Origin: Auricularia sp. M13
Lineage: Eukaryota; Basidiomycota; Agaricomycetes; Auriculariales; Auriculariaceae
Assembly: GCA_037042915.1 (NCBI GenBank)
Contig: CM073195.1
Coordinates: 1,736,001-1,800,000 of the forward strand
Direction: 5' to 3'
DNA length: 64,000 bases
How positions within the stretch are numbered: position 1 is the stretch's first letter; every line of letters begins with the position of its first letter. Below are positions 11,616 through 20,769 of this stretch, in pieces. The notes beneath the pieces were generated by a model that saw nothing but the letters and a program-made list of their open reading frames with translations, was not told the DNA's origin and searched no databases. Position numbers and translations under genes: made by a program.

Positions 11616-14089
11616 ATGCCTCCCACGCTCGCTCAATCCCATATCTGCAAATTGTGCGGTGGTTGCTTCAAGAACCTAGCCTGCGACGCCTGCGAACGCT
11701 GTCAAAACCGCTGGAATGCTTTGACACCTCAGCAGAAGGAGAGGTACTTGTCAGAACCACCTCAGTGCAAAGATTGTGGCAAATGCTACCCATTGCTTGG
11801 TCACGACATCTGTGGCTCTTGTCAGCGTGCGGAGGAACCGGGAGCAATCCCAAGGCCCTGTACGCCGCGTTGAGCCTCATCCATCGTCATGATGCTAATT
11901 TGCACACCGCTCAGCTTTCCCTGCAGGCCAGCCATTTGCCAGGCATGGCCCGCCTGCGGCTCGCCCAGGTAATCATCGAATTCTGCATCAAATCAACACT
12001 ACGCTCGAGCGTCCAGATTTGAACCCTCGAAAGGAGGAGCAGCTTATCGGCGCAGTCCTCGATGTCCATAATGCACAGGCTGCATCATTCCCCACATACG
12101 TACGTCCTGTAATCATGGCAGCATAAACTTAGACTTACCGCGCGTTGCTATCAGGCCCATCTTCAGCGCTCTCGTGATACCCTGGCAACGCTTGGTCCTC
12201 TATATCAATCCTCCGCAGGCACAGTGCCACAGCCCACCACCAGTGGCTTCAAGCCTGGCCGCCTTCCTACGTCTTTCAAGCTCGGTAGGAAGCCAAAGGA
12301 CAAGCCTGAGGTTCAGCGGCCCTCGACGTATCCGGAAACGATTTATGCTTCTGTGAGCTCTGAGCTGGTGTGCTTCAACATCGCTCACATTGTTTCAGAT
12401 TCGCAATCTTGTGTTCTTGAATTGGCCTGATCACCACATTTTCCTGCCATCAAGAGATCCTGGTCGAGCATTCCCATCCTCGGCGCAACTCAGTGCCGTC
12501 ATGGATGAACTGTGCGACTATGTCGTCAAGTACACGGCCAAAAAATTGCAGTATGCAATTGTGTATGTTTCAGTTCCTGGAAGCAGCGTGTGTCCACTCA
12601 GAGATTGAACAGGCCTGCCGATCGTAAGACATCTATCACCTTCAAGTTTTGGGATGGCGCAAAGCGCGCCCCGCAGACGTGGGAACTCAATACTATTGGC
12701 GAGTTCTTCTTCTATCACGCCTATGGGCAGGTCAATGTCGAGAATTATTCAAAATACCTGGCCATCAACTCAACAAAGAAGGCGACAATCGACTTTGAGT
12801 GCATGGTCGAGATTAATATGGAGGTTTGTACTTTCGTGCTAACTGCGCTGCTGCTTGTTTCTGACATGCAGCTCGTCAGGCCTTCCAACATCCTCCCCAA
12901 CAGAATTTGACGCTATACGATAACGGCGACCATGGTGGAACGGTCATCCGCGCTGTACGGCAGAAACGAAAGACTCCCGATGACGATGAATTCCGCAGCG
13001 TCTCTATCCGTAAGCCGCTCATTTCCGCCTTGCGTGGTCTAGCTCCAATGAGTACGCAGCACCGGCACCTGCACACAGGCGTACACGGGCTCAGGCCCAG
13101 GCCTACTCGGTGACTGAATGGAGGCTCGCGATATCGCAAACTGAGGACAAGACGCTCCGCATTGCGCTGATCCAAGTTGGTGACACACCCTTTGATGTGC
13201 TCCTGGCACTGGAACCTGCAGCGCGTGGTGCAATGAAGGCCATGTATCAGGTATGCTGGTCGCTGCGCGCAGTGCAGCTGATTGCCTCTAACATGCTTCT
13301 AGCTGGAGCGGGGCGGTGAATCTTATGCTGCCAAGCAGTTTCATACGATCGACGGCAAGCAGGTGAAAAGCTTGCGGCAGAATTACGAGGAACTGAAGAA
13401 CGAGCTTACTCGGCATGCATTCGCTCGTCGGATAGCTTCGAGCTTTCGCGCCGAACTGGATAGTTGTTCAGCTCATTATTCCCGTGCGTGTTTATGTCTT
13501 TGTTGTGCCCACTCCTGAGAACAGCGATAGATTTCCGTTTTGCCGACTCGACAATCTACAGGGTGTCTGGTGGCGACAAGAGCGGCCTGGCTTGGATTGT
13601 AGAACCGTTGTTGCCCAGTACCAATGTCATCAAGTACTCGGGCTCGGTACAGGCAGGGATTGGCCACGACTTGCCATCTTGCACAATGAATGCTCTAGCC
13701 CACTACTCGTTCGAGATTACCAAAGGAGAGTATTTAATTACGGATATACAAGGTCGGCACGTTACGCTCCTTCTCCTTCTCTGCTCTGACTAAAAGTCGC
13801 AGGCATTCCGTCTGAAAGCCCTGATGGATCCCAGTGTCTTGTTCTCTTTGATACGCTCAGCAACACGTACGCGCATGTTCAAGTGTTGACGCTGATTTAA
13901 CTTATCAGCAATAGACTCAGAGGCACTACTGGCACTGAAGACCACGGAGAATACGGAGCGGTCAAGTTTGCTGAGGACCATGTCTGTTCGACGCTGTGCT
14001 TTGCGCTCGATCTCTCCAACCCTCTGACATACCCCTGGGTAAAGGACATTTTGAGTTCTAAGGCTAACATGTCGAAGACTATTCACTAG
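11616..14089 (+). CDS. Alpha-kinase with N-terminal Cys-knuckle region (element cargo 2)
   Basis: Twelve exons: 11616-11859, 11915-11968, 12017-12099, 12155-12352, 12399-12562, 12613-12827, 12872-13009, 13060-13250, 13303-13483, 13525-13752, 13803-13866 and 13909-14089. All phases agree, giving 646 residues. The N-terminus has two Cys4-type knuckles (C11-C29, starting CKLCGGC, and C51-C69, starting CKDCGKC). The alpha-kinase domain occupies about 420-620: SYAAKQF (candidate ATP-binding Lys440), WIVEP (Glu516), NALAHYSFE, TDIQG (Asp563, Gln565), then EDHGEYGAVKFAEDH and VCSTLC (His611, Cys613, Cys617), the zinc ligands of this atypical kinase fold. Alpha-kinases phosphorylate Ser/Thr, often in helical targets, and are expanded in Agaricomycetes. 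All key residues look intact, so it is probably active. Substrate unknown. Confidence 0.82.
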
Positions 14090-17000
14090 ATTATTATGTC
14101 TACAGTATTCTTGCGATCCTAATCATGTTATCTGTGTCAAACGAGCAGCTATTTCTACTAAACCACAATGGGCTTGTTCCTCCGGAGACGTCAGTGCACA
14201 TGAGCCCCTGCAGCGGCAGGTCATTGTTGCGACGCGGCGAGAACCTGCTCAATAACGTCAGCTAAATTGAGGAGGATGTCGCGGTATATCACTGATGACG
14301 GCTCGTACCATTAATTGACGATGCTGTCCATTTGCTTGGTAGCGCGTGTGGGTCGACCTGGAGCATCGGTGTCGTCCATTTGCGCCAGACGTCCTCGTTC
14401 GTGCTGCCATAGGGTCGCCGCCGCCGTGAGTCGCACCCTCAAGCTGTGATTTCCGTTGCTGGTCTCGACGACGGCGGATCGGATGGCGGGTGTTCGCTTG
14501 GGCCAGTGCGCTGCTGAAGACGGCGGCTTCACCAATGCGACGAGCTCGGCATGCGCGCGTTGGGTAGGCTGGTGTTTGTGACAACGAGTCGGACAAGGCG
14601 CGCGCCCTGCAGCTTGTGCTCGTGAGAGGCGACTGGCTCGCGCGTACATAAGGCCGTGCCAGGAACGTAGAGACAGTGACGGGCGGGTGTCGAGTCCGTG
14701 TGTGCGAGCTCGGCGATGTTGTCTGCTGCGAGGGATGCTGGTCAGTAAGGATTAGAACAGACTCGATGTACGTATATACATATACCCTGATAATATCATC
14801 ATCTTCCGCAATAATTGGAGTCCCTCGACGCGATGTCAAGCTGCAAATGAAATCTGAGTTTAGTCATTGTCAGCAACGGCAACCAAATTTAAATGAATAC
14901 ACTCGCACCTTTGACATCCAGCTTGAGATTTCCGGCAGCGAGGGCCTTGAAAAGCAGAATACCACTCGGAGTCTTGATACCCATCGACTTGAATAGTTGT
15001 GGGTGTCGCCAGGCTTGGTACGCAAGTCGCTTGGCACGATGAGCAGGACATAACGAGCAACCGCAAGCAGCACACCTTTGTTGAGCTGGATCTTGTCCTT
15101 GTTGAGCTGGATGTTGCCCTCGTCGACCTCGGGCTGGTGTGCACTCGGTCGGAATGGCGCGCGTGCTGGGCAGAGAGTCGTCGCGGCGGCGGCAGAGCGT
15201 TGGCCAACGGTCACCGCAATTTCGGGTACAGCGTCGGCGCCATCGACAATGTGGGCAGCGGCGAACAAGGCCGTCGTTGTCTGGGGACTGGCACAGGAAC
15301 TGGCATGAGCCCAGGCCGAGGCACATGTTGAGGTGGGCGTTGACGCGCGAGGCGAGCAAGCCCACGGTGTATAGTGCGCGGGTGAATCGAGCTCGGTGGC
15401 AGTGGTGTCTGCGCGGCGAGGAGAATGACACGCCAGTGGCCAGCACGGCGGGAGGAGGGTTGCGGGCCGCGGCAGACGGCCACGGTCCAAGTGCAAGTGC
15501 AATCGCGGAGTCGGACTTGCACTCTGCCCATCGTCATGCGTGTCCCGCCACGAGCACACCTGAATGGCGCACACCCCGTACCAGCAGCCAGCAGATCTCA
15601 TCACATACCACGACCTTCTGCTTGTGGTTAAAACGCACAAAGACGCGCTACCAAGGTGTGTTCTGTGCAGTCCGCACCAAATCCCAAGACTCATGCACAC
15701 CAGCACAGGCTTTCTCGTGCTTCTAGTGCTTGCCATTAGTGAACAGCACGGGTGCGGGTTACCCACGGGTTTGGTCAATCGAACCCGCAACCCGTTGTAC
15801 CCCTGGGTACTTGTACCCGTGCAGACGTCAGGCTCACCCGTGCTGGATTCCGCTCCCCGAACCGACCCAGCCCACGCCGCATGGATTCATCTCCGTGGAA
15901 CAGACACACCCAGCAGCCCGTACTCTGTCACGGGCTGCTGTGCGCTGGGTACTGGTTGCTGCGCGCCGGTGGGCTCTCCAGCACCGGCAGCGCACACGCG
16001 CGCTCGGGTTTCCGCTCCCCGCGTCCGCCCCCCAGTTGCCTTGGCGCGGAACGGACGCGCCCAGCAGCCCGTACGCTGGTACGAGCTCGCTGGGCGTGTC
16101 GGCGCTCTCCAGCGCTCTCCAGCGCCGGCGACGCGCGCGCGCGCCGATTCCCGTTCCCCGCGTCGAACCGACGCGCGCCGCCCGGCCTCCTTGGCGCGAA
16201 ACGGACGCGCCCAGCAGCCCGTACGCTGGTACGAGCTCGCTGGGCGTGTCGGCGCTCTCCAGCCCTCTCCAGCGCCGGCAACGCGCGCGCGCGCGCCCGT
16301 TCTCGTTCTCCGCGTCGAACCGACGCGCGCCGCCCGGCCTCCTTGGCGCGGAATGGACGCGCCCAGCAGCCCGTACGCTGGTACGAGCTCGCGCAAGCGC
16401 CAATCCGTACAACTCGAAGCGTTCGGTGTGCTCGACTTGCTCTCGCGCCGTCAGCGCCTTCCAGCCGATTTTATTCAAGCCCGCGACACAATCCATTACA
16501 TCGGCAAGAAAACCAATAGCGCGCTACGAATACATGCCAAAGCAGAATTCTTATCGTCGGTGAGTTCGCTGCTACTCATATTCGCGGGCCCGTGTAACTA
16601 ATAGCTGTACATTCTCCAGGCGCCGACGTTTCCCACCCGCCTGCTAGAGAAGCATCGCGTCCATCGCCGAGCGCAATGTGCGCTTCCATCGATAGCCCCT
16701 GCCATCGGCGCCAACGCGTCTAGGTCATCGACATGTAAGTCAAATGTCTGCACTGCGGTATTCAAACACAAACTCACGATCTTGCTGTTTCCAGTCGTTC
16801 GACCGGCGCGTGGATGCGCGCGACATGCGCGATCGGCAGGACCAGCCCAGCAAAGACGCGTCCTGAATTGCATTCCAAGAAATGATGATGTAAGTGACGG
16901 TCTGCGCAACCAGCCTCAGAAAAGAAAAACTCACAATGTCTGTCCTAGGATTACGCACGCGATAGGCAGCTCTTCCGGTCGAGCTCGTGCAGGCGGCAGC

Positions 17001-18568
17001 GGTTCCCTGGATGGATTCCAGGAGAAGATGATGTAAGTAATGGTTTGGTATGTGCAGTTCAAAAGGAAAACACTCACGATTTAATTTGCGTGCAGCATGC
17101 AGTCTTTGCCAACGTGTGTCGATGCCGCGCAGATCGTCGTGGTCACGACGCCGTACAGCATCCGCGACCACGAATCGATTGGGGCAGAATCGCGCGAGCG
17201 AGCGCGAGGGTCTGTCGGCCGTGGACGCGCAAGGGCTCGCAATCGCGCGGACACTCGGCCTTGACGACTGACTGGCAGCCATCGACCGAATGGCCCGCGC
17301 GCGCAGCGCCGAGGCGCGGCGCGGTGCTCGCGGTGCGCAGTGCGAACGAACTGCCCGACAGAGTCACGGTCAGCATCTCGTCGAAGCGCGCATAACGGAT
17401 GTGCTCACCGTGCATATCGGTCCGCAGCCCTGCAATTCCGCATTGGCCGCTGACGCGCAGAGGGACGCACCGTCCAGCGCGGGGTCAAAGGATCACCGTG
17501 CGCGAAGTGGCGGGCTGACGTCTGGCCTGGCAGAAGATACGGTCAGCACGCGCTGGCAAGCGCACGGTCGGACGGGACGCTCACGCTGTGGTATTTGATA
17601 GGCAGACTTTCGTGGGACCACGAAGCGCGCGCCGAGCACTTTGTGCTCATCCAGCCGACCGAGCCACGATCTCTCGCACACGCACGCAACGCGTCTTCCG
17701 GCACCCGTCAGGTGTTTGTGCGAAGATCCAGGCACGGGAAATGGAGCGCGGCGTGTGCGCATTGCCACACTGTGAGTGCTACACCCTCAGAATGTCGAGC
17801 CGTGCGAGCTCTAAGCCCCAGGTGCGTTTTCTTGATTACTCTTCCTTCCTGTTGCTCATTGGCTGTGCAGGGACGCATTTCTCCCACCGTCCTGCGCGAC
17901 GGATGGCTCTGGGATCGGGCAAACTAGCTGCAGCCGAACAGCGATGTGCATACCTAATTGTAGTCGTCGTTCATTCAATACACGCTTTTTGTTGCCAACT
18001 CTAGCATGAGCCGTGAGCACTGCTGTGCTGAACAAGCCGACTGTGTAAGAACTTCGACCTACCTGCGCTTGCAGCTCAAATCGCCGAAAATACGTACTCG
18101 CGGTGGGAGACTTGCAGAAACGGATTCCGACCGCGCTCGCAACACCAACCCGCAAAACTCACACTACTGTACCTCTCAAGAGGAGCGGGGCAAGGGGGTG
18201 TGAACGATGTTGAAAGTCATTCGCATGCAGCAGACCAAAGCCAGATCTCATTGCGTGGCTTCTGAACGTCGAAATGTTGAATCCGACGGGAGCAAGATCT
18301 GGAGATGTCAATGTCACCGGTGTCGGAGCTGACGCGGGCTGGGCCACGCGCAAATAGGCCAAAACAACGCGCTTCCCCCGCCTCTGTCTAGCATCGAGCC
18401 ATCGGCTGGGTCTTGCCCCACACATCGTTGACCTACACGTGTAGCGCGGCCAGGCGGGTTGCCAAGGTTGCGCATATACACATTGGTGTTCAGTGTCTCG
18501 CTTGTGCTCTCCTCCATATCTCGCCGCTCCATCTCTTCATCTCGTCGTGCCTGCCTCTTGCAATCAAA
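14090..18568. other. Middle of element: unidentified gene fragments on both strands
   Basis: No complete gene could be assembled. Minus-strand stretches with coding-like codon use occur near 14880-15400 (LFKSMGIKTPSGILLFK, QLNKGVLLAVARYVLLIV) and 16380-16500 (LNKIGWKALTAREQVEHTER), but they change frame without usable introns. Plus-strand exon-like pieces occur near 16795-17200 (LPTCVDAAQIVVVTTPYS) and 17480-17770 (ASARSDGTLTLWYL, resembling a WD40 strand). A TGA interrupts one, and a short exon ending in FQEMM/FQEKM seems to be duplicated. The simplest reading is captured or decayed host-gene pieces around a 150-bp tandem repeat. Function unknown. Confidence 0.5.
15891..16400. repeat. 150-bp GC-rich tandem repeat
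   Basis: A unit beginning TTGGCGCG(G/A)AA recurs at 16041, 16191 and 16343 (spacing 150 and 152 bp), with the shared core CCCAGCAGCCCGTACGCTGG. A diverged copy starts near 15891, and the last unit is partial. Open frames on both strands through here (such as those with PSSPYAGTSS) are products of the repeat. Confidence 0.85.
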
Positions 18569-20671
18569 ATGAGCAAGAAATCTGAGCTGTCTGTACGTCG
18601 AGCTTTTATGAGTCAGGATTGTGCTAATCCGATATACTTACAGGACACTGATGTCTGGCGCGCGCAAGTCGTACTCAGCGCGCTGGCCGAAGCTGCCCAC
18701 AATCGGGAAATGCTCTCTGCACTGGGCCTCAATACGCTTGAGGACGATTCGCTCATGCCTAATGGTCCTCCGTCACAAAAGACACCTTTCCGCTTCCAAG
18801 ACTGGTCTTATGCTCCCGACAAAATCCAGCCATCGCCTGAGGTTATGGAGAGGTGGAACGCTTTCTTGCAATCGCGCACCAATGCCAACACTCCCATTTC
18901 AAGTACTGAAGAGAATCCGGTTGTGCCATCAGCATCGCTGAAGCGGAAGTCCTCGACCCCAAGCTCCTCGCCGCACTCGGATGAACAGCAATTGCGCTCG
19001 TCATCATCCATTGAACCCTCATCGCCACTTTCTCCACCATCGTCCCTCCCATCGTGCTCTCTTCCGCCATCACCCTCATCTTCGGCACAACCAGCAGTCG
19101 TGGCACCAGAACAGATGAAGATGTCCAGTGGAGCAAGACGCCGAGCTCGGAAGCGCAATGCGCGCGCTCGCCAGTCGGACGATCTAGGAACTTCAGCAAC
19201 CTCGACAGCCTCCGAAGCACAACCATCCGACCCTACTGCATTGCCACCCCCGTACTCGTCACCAGAGCTGCCGCTGTCGGGTGCAAACTGTGCTCAGCAG
19301 CGAGAAACTGCTCAGCAGCGTCGTCAACGCGGCAAACGCAGTCACGCCGCGAAGCGATTGTGCACGAACCTCGAATGGCGCGAGTCCCACTCTGACGACT
19401 ATGATAACGACCATTTCCCTGCCCGCCTCGCCGACAAGCTCTTGGACAAGGTGGTTAATGTCAATGTTGGGCACATGGAGCACGGCGAGCTAGCAACAAA
19501 CAGAAGTGTCTACATTGGACCGCCACCTAGCAGCAAGGATAAGGTCGAGCACCTGCAAGACTTCGACTGGGATCGTCCGCCAGCAGAGGCTATTGACCAG
19601 CTGCCTCCGTCGGTTCAGAAATATGTTGAGGAAGGCTTTCACATTCTTGAAAATAATCCAACGTGCGCGTTTCTGTTAATTGCCTTCAACATCTAACTTA
19701 TTTGCTGTAGTAAAGCTCAAGTCATCACGGATATCAATGGCGTTATCATTGCGGTCAAGGCGCTTCCGCCTTCGTCACCCATGTGGCAGTTCATTGTCGA
19801 TAGCGTTGAGGCTCAGCTTGCGAAGCTTGACGCCGCGCTCACGCACCATGCGCTGGCCAAGGAGCCTGGAACAACGCGCACCAACGGCAAGTTCAAGCAC
19901 GCAACTGTGGGCTATAGTATGGGTGGTGGTCAAAAGGTGCGCAAATGCAGTGGGTGTGGCAGCGTGATATTTACGAATTATAGAAACCTAAGTATCTAAA
20001 CGTCCGGAACGAATGGCATCAAGCCTTGCGCGAATTTATAGACCATCCGGACGTGCGCATCTATGCCGAGCACATGTCTAGTGTGTTAATCACTTTACTG
20101 CTGTTCTTTATGCTGATGCTTTTATGTAGAGCTCTTCAAGTTTTGGTTTCCAAAGCTTTTTGACTTGTACATGAAGCTGGTCGAGGACATGCACGACCAC
20201 GACCCAGACGCCAACGGTGCTTTCCCCGGCTTCCCCATGATGAGCGAGACGAAGAACACTGGGAAGAAGACTGCAACTCCGGAGCATGTGGACTTCAAGA
20301 ACGCGATCTTTGGCATGTGTGTCATTGCGATCTTTGGGAAGTTCGACCACCGCAAGTCGGGCCTCCTCGTTCTTCGCGAGCTCAAGGTCTTGATGCAACT
20401 CGCTCCGGGCGACATCGTGTTCATCCCATCGGCCCTGCTCACGCATGGTAACACCGACCTTACGGAGACCGACGTCCGGCGTTCGTGGACATTTTTTACT
20501 GCAGGCGGACTATTTCGCTTCAGGGATGCGGGCTTCAAGACAGAGAAGGAACTGCGCGAGTCAGGCGAAACAGAACTGCTCCGACAGTTCCACCGCTTGC
20601 AAGCTAAATTACTCGAGGAGCGTCTAGGAATGCACATGACTCTTGAGGAATTGCGCGAATATTACAAGTAG
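18569..20671 (+). CDS. TET/JBP-type 2-oxoglutarate/Fe(II) dioxygenase (element cargo 3)
   Basis: Five exons: 18569-18592, 18644-19662, 19711-19936, 19984-20080 and 20130-20671, all phases consistent, giving 635 residues. The first 300 or so residues are low-complexity (Ser/Pro-rich) with a basic cluster RRRARKRNARAR that could be a nuclear signal. The catalytic double-stranded beta-helix is C-terminal: TPEHVDFKN gives the HxD iron ligands (His508, Asp510), SALLTHGNT gives the distal His561, and DVRRSWTFF gives the Arg/Ser of the 2-oxoglutarate site. TET/JBP enzymes oxidise 5-methylcytosine or thymine in DNA. Basidiomycetes have large expansions of them, often linked to transposons. All ligands are present, so it is probably active; a role in demethylating the element is inferred. 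Only 98 bp separate it from the next gene. Confidence 0.85.
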
Positions 20672-20769
20672 TAGATTTCTTGAATGTATCTGAGCTTGCT
20701 TCGTGTTTCCGGATTTTGCCTGCAGAATTTCGTATCTTCTCGTCCTCCTTGTGCTCACTAGAATCACGA

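Noticed and set aside
11820-11860. Frameshift in the alpha-kinase gene
   Set aside because: First suspected because two frames overlap here, but a normal 55-nt intron at 11860-11914 restores phase through the rest of the gene.
14870-15790. AAA ATPase-like reading from HPQLFKSMGIKTPSGILL
   Set aside because: The phrase resembles the segment before a Walker A motif, but no glycine-rich loop follows, so the similarity is taken as chance.
15564-16601. Long overlapping frames on both strands (up to 345 codons)
   Set aside because: They run through the 150-bp GC-rich tandem repeat, which stays open in several frames because of composition.
16598-16909. Walker-B-like DDLDALAP on the minus strand
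   Set aside because: It lies in what is better read as an intron and no companion ATPase motifs occur nearby.
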